Assembly (NCBI RefSeq): GCF_910592395.1
Contig: NC_088323.1
Location: forward strand, 5,828,001-5,892,000
DNA from: Lineus longissimus
Taxonomy: Eukaryota > Nemertea > Pilidiophora > Heteronemertea > Lineidae
Reading direction: 5' to 3'
Length of the DNA: 64,000 nt
Both the position numbers and the translations under genes were made by a program. Positions 10,630 to 21,810 of this stretch are shown in pieces. Under the pieces are notes generated by a model that did not search any database, was not told the DNA's origin, and was given only the letters and a program-made list of their open reading frames with translations. Position 1 is the first letter of the stretch. The number at the start of each line of letters is the position of its first letter.

Positions 10630-13053
10630 CGTCGTCGTCCGTCGTCCGTTAGCAGGGCACGTTTTGTAACTGTTAGAGCTATTGAGTTGAAACTTGGTAC
10701 ACATGTACCCTTATGTAATGACACCTGGGAGACCAAGTTTCGGTCCGATTCGTTTCATGGTTTGGCCACTAGGGGGACAAACGTTAAAAGTGAAAATATG
10801 CAATATCTCCCTTAATAGTAGTCGGGAAATTTTGAAAAAAATATGGTAGGTACTTCTAGCAAAGGTGCATCATATATCCTCCGGGTTTTTGATTTGACCT
10901 CCTTTTCAAGGTCACAGAGGTCAAATGGTGTAAATTAGCCGTTAGGATGTAACGATGGCACGTTTCTAAACTGCAATGACTATTGATACCAAATTTGGTA
11001 CACATTTACCCCTTAGTCAGGTGATCTCAGGGACCAAAGGTTGGTCCAATATGATTCACCACTTGACCACCAGGGGGCAAAATCCAAAAACCTTAAAAAT
11101 GTGATTATTCCTTAACTTCTTGCCCGATTGCCACCAATTTGATATCATGGGTACATCTAACCACCATACAGTATATGTCACACAGGTTTTTAATTTGACC
11201 TTCTTGTCAAGGTCACAGAGGTCAAATGGCGTAAATTCGCCGTCAGGCCGTAACTATGGCACGTTTCTTAACTGCAATGACTATTGATCACAAATTAAGT
11301 ACACATGTACCCCTTGGTCAGGTGATCTCAGGTACCGAAGTTTGGTGCGATCTGATTTGCCGTTTGGCCTCCAGGGAGGGGGCCAAATCCTAAATTCTTC
11401 AAAATGCCATTATTCCTAGTAATGACTTGCCCGATTGGCACCAATTTTATATCATAGGTACATCTAATTCTAACAACCATTCAATGTGTCACCCGGGTCT
11501 TCTTTGATTTGACCTACTTTTCAAGGTCACAGAGGTCGAATGTACTGTAAATTGGCCATTTTGGGGAAATTGTAATTGCTTGGACCTACATCAAACCTAA
11601 CACTACATGACACAAGACCATGCTCTTTATCCATCTTTCCTCCACATGAGGTGAGCACAATGGCCCTGGCCATTTCATCTTTCTCTCTTTTCTTTCTCCC
11701 TTTTCTTTCTCTCAGATTCTGAATTTTGTTCATGTTATGTACATCAGAACTCCATGCTCGCTTTTTGAAATTTGACAAAATATCGAGGATTGCAGTAAAT
11801 GCCTTTTTGGCCTTGGCAGTCTGTGGTGAAAGTAGGAGTAACTTCTTCTATCATTTATGGTTTTATTTTAAACTAACATTTTCCTGTAAGATCATTCTTT
11901 TGATGCCCTACCTTCCAACATAAAAAGAAAAACTTCCATTTCATCAATAGTGCATTGCCTATGAATATTGTTTAGACAATACATTCTCATTCCAATTAAT
12001 CAGATACTATGTCCGATAAAAAAGGATGCAATGTTATCGAACCAATTTTTGTTTTGTTGTATGTGAACTTTGCTTCTCGTTCTAATGAAATCCTTCCCTA
12101 AACTTTAGCTACGCAACTATGGAGGCTCAAAATTGCGGAAATCGCCAAAGACTTCCGTGACATCACGTTTGCCGTCGCCGATGAAGATGGCATGAGCACG
12201 ATGTTCCGAGACTTCAAATTTGACGACTCTGGCGAAGACATGAATATCGGTTGCTTCGACGAGAAGGAGAAGAAATATCCGATGGCGCCGATGGAGGATG
12301 GGTTCGATTCATCGGAAATCAGGGCGTTCCTGAAAAAGTTTAAAGATGGTGAGTACGGATAAAGATTGAGCAATGAAGTCGGCGTGACTTGTATATTTTT
12401 GTGGCAACGAGATCGCCGGGTTTGCGATTAGAAGAAAACAAGTTGCCGTAATTCACCTCTTTCCAGATGAGTGCCTCATGTGTTGAAATGGCAAAAGTTT
12501 GTCGGAATGGCGGAATTTCATGGCTGACATATTCAGGGACTCCAATGCGTGAAATCTGTGATGCATGAGAAGAGCTAATTTGCCTGGAACAGGAAGACTC
12601 TTTGCCGACTAGAATTTCTAACCACTTTATTCTGTTTCAGGTGAATTGAAACCTATGATCAAGTCCCAACCCGTCCCGAAGAAACAAGGAAACGTAAAAG
12701 TAGTCGTCGGAAAATCCTTCGAAGACATTGTCAACGACAAAACGAAAGATGCGCTCATCGAATTTTACGCCCCCTGGTGTGGCCATTGTAAATCACTGGC
12801 GCCCATCTATGACAAAATGGCAAAAGAGTTATCTTCCGAAAAGAATCTCGTTATAGCAAAAATAGACTCTACGGCAAATGATGCGCCAGGACAGTACGAG
12901 GTCTCTGGTTTCCCAACTATATACTTTGCACCGAGTAATAACAAAGATAATCCAATTAAATTTGAGGGTGAGAGAGATGCCGATGGCATGAAAAAATTTA
13001 TGAAGGAACACGCCACAGTGTCCTTTGGCAAGAGCGCCAAGGAAGAATTATAA
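1953..13053 (+). CDS. PDIA4: Protein disulfide-isomerase A4 (ERp72), whole gene span
   Basis: This ER-lumen thiol oxidoreductase and chaperone forms, breaks and rearranges disulfides in secretory proteins. Coding exons: 1953-2052, 2970-3017, 5112-5189, 5436-5486, 7039-7213, 7510-7632, 7874-8095, 8257-8462, 9180-9490, one of 9704-9860 or 10094-10250, 12109-12348 and 12641-13053. Either choice gives 2124 nt, or 707 residues. Vertebrate PDIA4 is about 645 residues, and the extra length lies between signal peptide and first domain. Domain order is signal peptide, charged linker, a0 and a (each with CGHC and the VEFYAPW lead-in), b, b' and a' (CGHC), ending in the ER-retrieval tetrapeptide KEEL. 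Intron 1 is GC-AG and all others are GT-AG. The start ATG opens a clear signal peptide. Identity rests on domain order, the [17 protein letters not shown] segment before a', and KEEL. Confidence 0.96.
2970..3017 (+). CDS. PDIA4: PDIA4 exon 2: short N-terminal linker exon
   Basis: A 48-nt exon with acceptor ATCATGTAG and donor GTAAGA, phase 1 at both ends. It encodes [16 protein letters not shown]. Being a multiple of three with matched phases, it could be skipped without frame loss. Confidence 0.7.
5112..5189 (+). CDS. PDIA4: PDIA4 exon 3: helical linker exon
   Basis: A 78-nt exon, phase 1 at both ends, donor GTAGAA. It encodes a Gln/Lys/Met-rich segment beginning [15 protein letters not shown] that looks like an amphipathic helix or short coiled coil. 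I know of no counterpart in vertebrate PDIA4, which has a run of acidic residues here. Symmetric phases make it a possible cassette exon. Confidence 0.7.
5436..5486 (+). CDS. PDIA4: PDIA4 exon 4: helical linker exon
   Basis: A 51-nt exon, phase 1 at both ends, acceptor ACATTAG and donor GTACTT. It encodes [16 protein letters not shown], which continues the helical character of exon 3 and joins exon 5 through a split Glu codon. Confidence 0.7.
7039..7213 (+). CDS. PDIA4: PDIA4 exon 5: acidic linker and first half of thioredoxin domain a0
   Basis: It encodes a Lys/Glu/Asp-rich linker and then [20 protein letters not shown] and VEFYAPW, the first strands of the first thioredoxin fold. The exon ends inside the Trp codon before the active site (TG|G). 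Acceptor TTTTGCAG, donor GTAAGT. Confidence 0.9.
7510..7632 (+). CDS. PDIA4: PDIA4 exon 6: a0 domain active site
   Basis: It begins with the last base of the split Trp codon and encodes the redox motif CGHC, then [14 protein letters not shown] and [14 protein letters not shown]. Donor GTAGGT splits an Arg codon. Confidence 0.9.
7874..8095 (+). CDS. PDIA4: PDIA4 exon 7: end of a0 and start of domain a
   Basis: It encodes the cis-Pro strand of a0 ([12 protein letters not shown]), an inter-domain segment, and the start of the second thioredoxin domain up to VEFYAPW. The exon again ends within the Trp codon (TG|G), exactly as exon 5 does. Confidence 0.9.
8257..8462 (+). CDS. PDIA4: PDIA4 exon 8: domain a active site
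   Basis: It encodes [15 protein letters not shown], then [20 protein letters not shown] and the [10 protein letters not shown] cis-Pro strand, ending in GPREEY. It leaves one base that joins exon 9 across a 717-bp intron holding a minisatellite. Confidence 0.9.
8642..9104. repeat. 38-bp minisatellite in PDIA4 intron 8
   Basis: About twelve head-to-tail copies of a 38-bp unit beginning TGTCAGTATTATGGCC and ending GTCTAATTCA fill most of the intron. Copies differ mainly at one position (GCCGATGAG or GCCAATGAG). The unit is not a multiple of three and holds no splice-site-like core. Confidence 0.95.
9180..9490 (+). CDS. PDIA4: PDIA4 exon 9: end of domain a and most of domain b
   Basis: It encodes [11 protein letters not shown], which ends domain a, and then the redox-inactive b domain ([48 protein letters not shown]). 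It ends in phase 0 after a Lys codon, donor GTATGT. Confidence 0.9.
9704..9860 (+). CDS. PDIA4: PDIA4 exon 10a: alternative exon at the b-b' junction
   Basis: A 157-nt exon, phase 0 in and phase 1 out, acceptor TATTTCAG. It encodes the end of domain b ([20 protein letters not shown]) and the first strand of b' ([19 protein letters not shown]). The next exon, 10b, encodes the same stretch of the protein and has the same length and phases. Only one can be used per mRNA, because 157 is not a multiple of three. Confidence 0.85.
10094..10250 (+). CDS. PDIA4: PDIA4 exon 10b: alternative exon at the b-b' junction
   Basis: A 157-nt exon, phase 0 in and phase 1 out, acceptor CCTTTTCAG and donor GTACAG. 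It encodes [20 protein letters not shown] and [20 protein letters not shown]. The frame is intact and the core KRPLCV-FY-VDFSF is conserved with exon 10a, while the loop between differs strongly. That is what two functional alternatives of one segment look like. Confidence 0.85.
10544..11677 (+). mobile_element. Dispersed element with (GTC)n end and repeated AGGTCA direct repeats, copy 1
   Basis: It lies in the intron between exons 10b and 11. It starts AGCTCACCTC and ends with GAGGTGAGC, ACAATGG and CCCTGGCCATTTCA. A (GTC)n tract lies at 10588-10650. The body is three diverged repeats of about 300 bp, each containing a TCAAGGTCACAGAGGTCA-type block. A second copy in reverse orientation at 58884-60227 shares both ends. 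No coding capacity is seen, so it is a non-autonomous repeat of unknown class. Confidence 0.75.
12109..12348 (+). CDS. PDIA4: PDIA4 exon 11: domain b'
   Basis: It encodes most of b', the domain that binds non-native clients in PDI proteins ([41 protein letters not shown], then the AFLKKFKDG end). A single base carried over from exon 10a or 10b completes the first codon. Confidence 0.9.
12641..13053 (+). CDS. PDIA4: PDIA4 exon 12: domain a' and KEEL retrieval signal
   Basis: The last coding exon holds the SQPVPKK linker and the third thioredoxin domain ([20 protein letters not shown], then [10 protein letters not shown]), and ends KSAKEEL-stop. KEEL is the ER-retrieval form typical of PDIA4. 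No intron interrupts this domain before the active site, unlike a0 and a. Confidence 0.93.
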
Positions 13054-13411
13054 GATTATTTTCCTCATACTTTTCATTGTATCTTCCCATCCAAACATCT
13101 CATCTCACTGGCATAAAAAACACATCATTTTCCCTATTTTGTTACCGCCTATTGAGGAGTATTCTTTTCCTGTTTTCCACACGTTTTCTTCAGACCCAAA
13201 TATTGCCTCTTTTGGTGCTATAACAAAAGTGCTTAATAGAAAAGTATAGTATGTATTCCTAAGTTTGGGTGTTTTGTTTGACAAGCCATCTGTAATAGAC
13301 AAAGCTGGTACACATCTGTAAACTCTGTGCATATGTGAGTAGAATTACTGTAAACTGGGCGTACACATGTAAAGAATTACTGTTAACTGTAAACTTGCCA
13401 GGTGTTTTTTT

Positions 13412-13631
13412 CAAAGGGGGACTGAAGGAGTCAGGTTGGCCAGATTAAGTTGCTCAAATTTGCTGATAGGCATCTCAGCTGTCTCACAGTACATCACCAC
13501 TATTCATGCCCTGTGTGAGGAATATGTATTGTGATGAAGAAGACCAGTCGGTGTACCCTGCATGATATCTCACCTGAAAACCATCTCCACCAGGTCGGAC
13601 CCCAGCTATAGTCCTATAGTCCCCCTTTAAA
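13412..13631. repeat. MITE with CAAAGGGGGACT-type inverted ends
   Basis: The left end CAAAGGGGGACT (13412-13423) is matched by the inverted right end AGTCCCCCTTTAA (13619-13631). Related ends occur at 28393 and 30992-31202, so this is a family. The ends carry TTAA, as in piggyBac or Kolobok targets. Confidence 0.6.
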
Positions 13632-14876
13632 GTAGCAGTTTCTAAATATACTGTGTCAGCATGTTTAAGCTTGTCTAGGCACACCTGTCACCTGTTCCTT
13701 GTAATAAGCAGTGAACTGTCTATCAATAACATTATTAGTTCAAACTTCCGTATATTTCACAAGCAGTATTTAGTTAAGTCTACTTCAGTGGTTTACTTTT
13801 TATTTCACTTTCTTTCTCTTCCATTATTTTGTTTACAAGTTGGTCGCCATGGTCACTGTGTTGATTACATAAAGAGATACATTCCAGATAAAATTGAACG
13901 TGTTGTATGTTTGTGGAAATTTCTTGTTAAAAACTTTAAAATTCATCAGGAAGTTACAAATATCAGTTCAGTGGAAACAATATGCTGTACAATTTGCTTT
14001 AGATGAGATGAAATTGATGATTACCACAGCTGTTTAAAAAAATTTAATTTCGGGTATTAAGTCTGATATCTACCATGGTGTACTGTGGTTTTCTTAAATT
14101 GAATTCTTCGGAAGGACTCTGACAGAACTACATGTATAGTTTTACATGTATTGTCATGTTTATATGTCATTGGATATGATTTTAGAGCAACCAACCACAG
14201 TTAAAACATTCTAGAAATTGTAGTTAGATTTTGAAGAACCCAGATGAACTGTAGCCCGTTGTCCCGAAAGATTGGACACTTTCAAAACATCGAAGCAATA
14301 TGTTATGATAACGATTTAAAATTGTTCAAGGCTTTTCTAGAATTTGTCTTTAGATTCATCAAGTTATAGATACAAAAAATAGCTTAGTTAGTTTAAAGGT
14401 ATTTTGAAGGAAAAATAAAATCTACTTATGTAAGTTGATGTGTTGTCGACTTCTGTGTGGTGATAGAATTTTCATTTTGAATCTGTTATCGGTTGAGGAA
14501 TTTTTATTCACTTGGTTTAAGGAATTTGAATTAGGGATTGGCAAATTATTGATCATGTTGAAATGGAGAGGCAAGTCCCTAAGTTCTGTCCATTGTCAAT
14601 TTAGAGAAAACGATTTTCCTAAAAGGTGACGAAGTTAGATATGCAGAAAGCTCAGATATGAATGTTAGAAATTCTCATTTGATGTTAAAACATATTTTGG
14701 TATAACTGGTTTTGGTTTTGAAAATCTGCCCTGTGCTAACATTATTTTAAAAAGACTTAGCTATGTCCTTAAAGGATTGTCCTGAGATACTGTGGCAGTG
14801 TTTTGTACAAATAACTCACTATAAGTCATGAGGATTAACATGTCAAAGGTTGGTACACAGCCTGGTCATCAACTGC

Positions 14877-14942
14877 AGTCCATTCGTAAATGTTGTGCGT
14901 GTATCATTTAGGGCTCTGGAGCACAAACTGGAGAACGTTTAT
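14877..14942 (+). repeat. Fragment of the UGT-upstream inverted-repeat family
   Basis: AGTCCATTCGTAAATGTT, then GGGCTCTGGAG, matches the arm sequence found at 38148, 47738 and 54202, showing that this repeat is dispersed and not specific to the UGT cluster. Confidence 0.55.
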
Positions 14943-15095
14943 GATTGGACTTCAATGTATTCTACTGCAAACCTCATGATTGAGACTTTTAACAGGTAGT
15001 ATGCAAAACTTCCATAAGCTCAAGTTGGTGACGGAGTTGTGAACCAGCCTTCAGATTTGCTGTTGTGCTAATTTTTTAGCAGATTTCTATGCAAA

Positions 15096-15101
15096 AATAA
15101 A
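15096..15101 (+). promoter_or_regulatory. PDIA4: Candidate distal polyadenylation signal for PDIA4
   Basis: AATAAA about 2 kb after the PDIA4 stop codon and just before the minisatellite field begins. Confidence 0.35.
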
Positions 15102-15179
15102 GTTGCAAAACAAGATTTTTTCGGTTGAGTTCATTCAATACCTCCTACCAGCCACAGGTTGTTAGAAACAAATGACCTT

Positions 15180-18100
15180 CTGCTGCACCAGCCACATGTT
15201 GTGAGAGACGGGAGACTAATCATCCAGCTTCAGCAGACACAGGATGTGAAGAGCGACCTGGAGCAGTTTTTGAATGATGGACTATTTTTCCTGCTCCTGC
15301 GACAACTGCAAAGACAGTGGAGCAAATTTTGAATGACGGACTATTCTTCCTTCTACACCAGCCACAGGTTGTGAAAGACAGGGCTGGAAATTTTGAATGA
15401 CTGACTACTCTTCCTGCTACACCAGCCAGAAGTTCTGAAGGACGGGACACTTCCTCCAGCTTCACCAGTCGCAAGTACAGAGAGACAGGAATATCAAGCT
15501 TCAGCAGCCACAGGTTGTGTAGAACGACGGGAAGCAGATTTTGAATGATGGACTATTGTTCCTGCTACACCAGCCACAGGTTGTGAAAGACGGGGAGCAA
15601 ATTTTGAGTGGCGGACTACTCTTCCTGCTACACCAGCCACAAGTTCTGAAGGACGGGACACTTCCTCCAACTTCACCAGTCGCAAGTACAGAGAGACAGG
15701 AACATCAAGCTTCAGCAGCCACAGGTTGTGTAGAACGACGGGAAGCAGATTTTGAATGATGGACTATTTTTCCTGCTACACCAGCCACAGGTTGTGAAAG
15801 ACGGGGAGCAAATTTTGAGTGGCGGACTACTCTTCCTCTACACCAGCCACAAGTTCTGAAGGACAGGACACTTCCTCCAGCTTCACCAGTCGCAAGTACA
15901 GAGAGACAGGAACATCCAACTTCAGCAGCCACAGGTTGTGTAGAGCGACGGGGAGCAGATTTTGAATGATTGACTATTTTTCCTGCTACACCAGCCACAT
16001 GAGATGTCCTGCTGCAACAACTGCAGGTTGTGAAAGACATGGGAGCAAATTTTGAATGACGGACTATTCTTCCTTCTACACCAGCCACAGGCTGTGAAAG
16101 ACGGGGAGCAAATTTTCAATGACGGACTACTCTTCCTTCTACGCCAGCCACAGGTTGTGAAAGACGGGGAGCAAATTTTGAATGACGGACTATTTTTCCT
16201 GCTACACCAGCCACAGGAGATGTCCTGCTGCAACAACTGCAGGTTGTGAAAGACATGGGAGCAAATTTTGAATGACGGACTATTCTTCCTTCTACGCCAG
16301 CCACAGGTTGTGAAAGACGGGGGAGCAAATTTTGAATGACGGACTATTCTTCCTTCTACGCCAGCCACAGGTTGTGAAAGACATGGGAGCAAATTTTGAA
16401 TGACGGACTATTCTTCCTTCTACGCCAGCCACAGGTTGTGAAAGACGGGGGAGCAAATTTTGAATGACGGACTATTTTTCCTGCTACACCAGCCACAGGA
16501 GATGTCCTGCTGCAACAACTGCAAGTGGTGAAAGACTGGGAGCAAATTTTGAATGACGGACTATTCTTCCTTCTACACCAGCCACAGGTTGTGAAAGACA
16601 GGGGAGCAAATTTTCAATGACGGACTACTCTTCCTACTACACCAGCCACAAGTTCTGAAGGACAGGACACTTCCTCCAGCTTCACCAGTCGCAAGTACAG
16701 AGAGACAGGAACATCAAGCTTCAGCAGCCACAGGTTGTGTAGAGCGACGGGGAGCAGATTTTGTGATGGACTATTTTTCCTGCTACACCAGCCGCGGGAG
16801 ATGTCCTCCTGCTGCAACAACTGCAGGTTGTGAAAGACAGGGGAGCAAATTTTCAATGACGGACTACTCTTCCTGCTACACCAGCCACAAGTTTTGAAGG
16901 ACAGGACACTTCCTGCAACTTTACCAGTCGCAAGTACAGAGAGACAGGAACATCAAGCTTCAGCAGCCACAGGTTGTGTAGAGCGACGGGAAGCAGATTG
17001 TGAATGATGGACAATTTTTTCTGCTACACCAGCCACAGGAGATGTCCTCCTGCTGCAACAACTGCAGGTTGTGAAAGACAGGGGAGCAAATTTTGAATGA
17101 CGGACTATTCTTCCTGCTACACCAGCCACAAGTTCTAAAGGACGGGACACTTCCTCCAGCTTCACCAGTCGCAAGTACAGAGAGACAGGAACATCAGGCT
17201 TCAGCAGCCACAGGTTGTGTAGAGCGACGGGGAGCAGATTTTGAATGATGGACTATTTTTCCTGCTACACCAGCCACAGGTTGTGAAAGACGGGGAGCAA
17301 ATTTTGAATGGCGGACTACTCTTCCTGCTACACCAGCCACAAGTTCTGAAGGACAGGACACTTCCTCCAACTTCACCAGCCGCAAGCACAGAGAGACAGG
17401 AACATCAAGCTTCAGCAGCCACAGGTTGTGTAGAGCGACGGGGAGCAGATTTTGAATGATGGACTATTTTTCCTGCTACACCAGCCACAGGAGATGTCCT
17501 GCTGCAACAACTGCAGGTTGTGAAAGACAGGGGATCAAATGTTGAATGACGGACTATTCTTCCTTCTACGCCGGCCACAGGTTGTGAAAGACGGGGAACT
17601 AACATCCAGCTTTAGCAGCAACAGGTTGTTCAGAGATATAGTGGAGCAAATTTTCAATGACGGACTACTCTTCCTGCTACACCAGCCACAAGTTCTGAAG
17701 GACAGGACACTTTCGCCAGCTTCACCAGTCGCAAGTACAGAGAGACAGGAACATCAAGCTTCAGCAGCAACGGGTTGTTTAGAGCAATGGGGAGCAGATT
17801 TTGAATGATGGACTATTTTTCCTGCTACACCAGCCACAGGAGATGAACTCCTGCTGCAACAACTGCAGGTTGTGAAAGACAGGGGATCAAATTTTGAATG
17901 ACGGACTATTCTTTCTTCTACGCCAGCCACAGGTTGTGAAAGACAGGGGAGCAAATTTTCAATGACGGACTACTCTTCCTGCTACACCAGCCACAAGTTC
18001 TGAAGGACGGGACACTTCCTCCTGCTTCACCAGTCGTAAGTACAGAGAGACAGGAACATCAAGCTCCAGCAGCCACAGGTTGTGTGGAGACAGACAGGGG

Positions 18101-21100
18101 AGCGAAGTTTGAATGACGGACTATTCTTCCTTCTACACCAGCCACAGGTTGTGAAAGACGGGGAGCAAATTTTGAATGACGGACTATTTTTCCTGCTACA
18201 CCAGCCACAGGAGATGTCCTGCTGCAACAACTGCAGGTTGTGAAAGACATGGGAGCAAATTTTGAATGACGGACTATTCTTCCTTCTACGCCAGCCACAG
18301 GTTGTGAAAGACGGGGGAGCAAATTTTGAATGACGGACTATTCTTCCTTCTACGCCAGCCACAGGTTGTGAAAGACATGGGAGCAAATTTTGAATGACGG
18401 ACTATTCTTCCTTCTACGCCAGCCACAGGTTGTGAAAGACGGGGGAGCAAATTTTGAATGACGGACTATTTTTCCTGCTACACCAGCCACAGGAGATGTC
18501 CTGCTGCAACAACTGCAAGTGGTGAAAGACTGGGAGCAAATTTTGAATGACGGACTATTCTTCCTTCTACACCAGCCACAGGTTGTGAAAGACAGGGGAG
18601 CAAATTTTCAATGACGGACTACTCTTCCTACTACACCAGCCACAAGTTCTGAAGGACAGGACACTTCCTCCAGCTTCACCAGTCGCAAGTACAGAGAGAC
18701 AGGAACATCAAGCTTCAGCAGCCACAGGTTGTGTAGAGCGACGGGGAGCAGATTTTGTGATGGACTATTTTTCCTGCTACACCAGCCGCGGGAGATGTCC
18801 TCCTGCTGCAACAACTGCAGGTTGTGAAAGACAGGGGAGCAAATTTTCAATGACGGACTACTCTTCCTGCTACACCAGCCACAAGTTTTGAAGGACAGGA
18901 CACTTCCTGCAACTTTACCAGTCGCAAGTACAGAGAGACAGGAACATCAAGCTTCAGCAGCCACAGGTTGTGTAGAGCGACGGGAAGCAGATTGTGAATG
19001 ATGGACAATTTTTTCTGCTACACCAGCCACAGGAGATGTCCTCCTGCTGCAACAACTGCAGGTTGTGAAAGACAGGGGAGCAAATTTTGAATGACGGACT
19101 ATTCTTCCTGCTACACCAGCCACAAGTTCTAAAGGACGGGACACTTCCTCCAGCTTCACCAGTCGCAAGTACAGAGAGACAGGAACATCAGGCTTCAGCA
19201 GCCACAGGTTGTGTAGAGCGACGGGGAGCAGATTTTGAATGATGGACTATTTTTCCTGCTACACCAGCCACAGGTTGTAAAAGACGGGGAGCAAATTTTG
19301 AATGGCGGACTACTCTTCCTGCTACACCAGCCACAAGTTCTGAAGGACAGGACACTTCCTCCAACTTCACCAGCCGCAAGCACAGAGAGACAGGAACATC
19401 AAGCTTCAGCAGCCACAGGTTGTGTAGAGCGACGGGGAGCAGATTTTGAATGATGGACTATTTTTCCTGCTACACCAGCCACAGGAGATGTCCTGCTGCA
19501 ACAACTGCAGGTTGTGAAAGACAGGGGATCAAATGTTGAATGACGGACTATTCTTCCTTCTACGCCGGCCACAGGTTGTGAAAGACGGGGAACTAACATC
19601 CAGCTTTAGCAGCAACAGGTTGTTCAGAGATATAGTGGAGCAAATTTTCAATGACGGACTACTCTTCCTGCTACACCAGCCACAAGTTCTGAAGGACAGG
19701 ACACTTTCGCCAGCTTCACCAGTCGCAAGTACAGAGAGACAGGAACATCAAGCTTCAGCAGCAACGGGTTGTTTAGAGCAATGGGGAGCAGATTTTGAAT
19801 GATGGACTATTTTTCCTGCTACACCAGCCACAGGAGATGAACTCCTGCTGCAACAACTGCAGGTTGTGAAAGACAGGGGATCAAATTTTGAATGACGGAC
19901 TATTCTTTCTTCTACGCCAGCCACAGGTTGTGAAAGACAGGGGAGCAAATTTTCAATGACGGACTACTCTTCCTGCTACACCAGCCACAAGTTCTGAAGG
20001 ACGGGACACTTCCTCCTGCTTCACCAGTCGTAAGTACAGAGAGACAGGAACATCAAGCTCCAGCAGCCACAGGTTGTGTGGAGACAGACAGGGGAGCGAA
20101 GTTTGAATGACGGACTATTCTTCCTTCTACACCAGCCACAGGTTGTGAAAGACAGGGGAATAAACATCCAGCTTTAGCAGCAACAGGTTGTTTAGAGAGA
20201 GAGAGGGGAGCGAAGTTTGAATGGCGGACTATTCTTCCTGCTACACCAGACACAAATTCTGAAGGACAGGACACTTCCTCCTGCTCATCAATAGCATGTT
20301 GTGAAAGACACTGGTTTATAGCACTGGTTGTAAAAGTCTCGGATTTATGCTACACCAGCCACAAGCAGTGAGAGACAGGGGACGAAATATCCAGCTTCAG
20401 CAGCCACAGGTTGTTTAGAGAGAGACAGGAGAGCAAAATTTGACAGACTATTCTCCCTGTTACACCAGCCGCAGGTTCTGACGGACAAGACACTTCCTCC
20501 TTCACACCAGTACATGCTGTGACTGGGGACTATACCACTGGTTGTGAAGGACTCTGATTTATGTCTCCTGCTTTACCAGCCACACGTACAGAGAGACGGG
20601 GAACGAAACATCCGGCTTCAGCAGCCACAGGTTGGTTAGAGAGGCAGGGCAAATTTTGAATGACGGACTATTCTTCCTGCTACACCAACCACGAGTTCTA
20701 AAGAAGAGGAGACGACTCCTGCTGACCAGCAGCAAGTTGTGAAAGACAGGGGGCTTTACGAATGGTTGTGAAAGACCATGATTTATACATCCTGCCATAT
20801 AGTTTGTGAGATATACAGGGGACTATACCGCCTGTTACGCAAGCTACAGGTTGTAAGAGACAGGGATTAATACACCTTGCTTCACGAATCACATGTTGTG
20901 AGGGAATGAGGACTCAGCCACAGGCTGTGATAGGCAGGGATTCATACAACCTGCTTTACGAATCACATGTTGTGAAGGACCGAGGACTATAGCTCCTACT
21001 ACACCAGTCACAGGCTGTGATAGGCAGGGATTTATACACCCTGCTTTACGAATCATATGTTGTGAAGGACCCAGGACTATAGCTCCTGCTACACCAATCA

Positions 21101-21810
21101 CAGGCTGTGATAGGCGCGCAGGGATTAATACAACCTGCTTCGCGAATCACATATTGTCAGGGACCAAGTACTGTACGTCCTGCTACACCAGCCACAGGTT
21201 GTGACAGGCAGGGATTTATACACCCTGCTTCGCGAATAATACTGTGAGGACCGAGGACTATGTCTCCTCTTCCTTTACCACATAAAGACAGGGGACCAAG
21301 TTGTCGAAGACCGGATACCCGAGTTTTGAAAGACAGGGGAGTGAGCTATGAACGACAGGTTCCTTCTGCACCAGTCGCAAGTTGTAAAAAAACAGGGGAC
21401 CAATTAGTTGTAGAGACAGGAGACCCGAGTCTTGAAAGGCAGGGGAGCAGGCTGTGAAAAACATGGGACTATTTTTCCTTCTACACCAGTCGTACGTTCT
21501 GAAAGACAGGAGACTTCCTACTGTTGCGCCAGTCGCTAGTTGTGAAAGACAGGGATCGATACCAGTGGTTGTAATGACCGTCGGTTTGTACCTTCTGTTT
21601 CACTAGGCACTGGTTGAGTGCTGAGGGGACTATACATCCTGCGTCACAAGCCACAGGCTGTTAGAGGCAGGGGACTATGCATTCTGCTACACAAGCCACA
21701 TGTTGTTAAAGACAGCTAGGGGACTATGCCTTCTCCTCCTTCACCGTCTTCAGGTTGTGAAAGACAGGGGGTTATACCACTGGTTGTGAAAGACCGATCC
21801 CTTTTGCTTC
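15180..21810 (+). repeat. Minisatellite field, forward-oriented part
   Basis: Tandem units of about 64 bp contain AAATTTTGAATGACGGACTA, TTCTTCCTTCTAC and CCAGCCACAGGTTGTGAAAG. A run at 16261, 16325, 16389 and 16453 has a period of exactly 64 bp. These mix with longer higher-order units of roughly 210-240 bp that carry CATCAAGCTTCAGCAGCC. Copies are near-identical up to about 20.3 kb and then decay, with units linked to GGGACTATA and GGATTTATAC. Open frames here follow from repetition and show no domain. Confidence 0.95.
16144..20153 (+). repeat. 1994-bp tandem duplication within the minisatellite field
   Basis: Sequence from 16144 to 18159 recurs at an offset of exactly 1994 bp (18138 to 20153). 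I found one substitution between the copies (TTGTGAAAGA at 17281, TTGTAAAAGA at 19275). The copies are far more alike than neighbouring units, so the event is very recent, or an assembly error. Confidence 0.9.

Larger units (their letters stand above)
13054..15101 (+). other. PDIA4: Probable PDIA4 3' UTR
   Basis: AT-rich, gene-free sequence after the PDIA4 stop. AATAAA occurs at 14414-14419 and at 15096-15101, so transcripts could end at either. It contains a TTAA-type MITE (13412-13631) and a fragment of the repeat found upstream of the UGT genes (14877-14942). Confidence 0.45.

Noticed and set aside
15705-16392. Minus-strand frames with repeated CGWC motifs, reminiscent of thioredoxin-like CxxC
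   Set aside because: The motif is translated minisatellite, changes frame between units and lacks any thioredoxin fold context.
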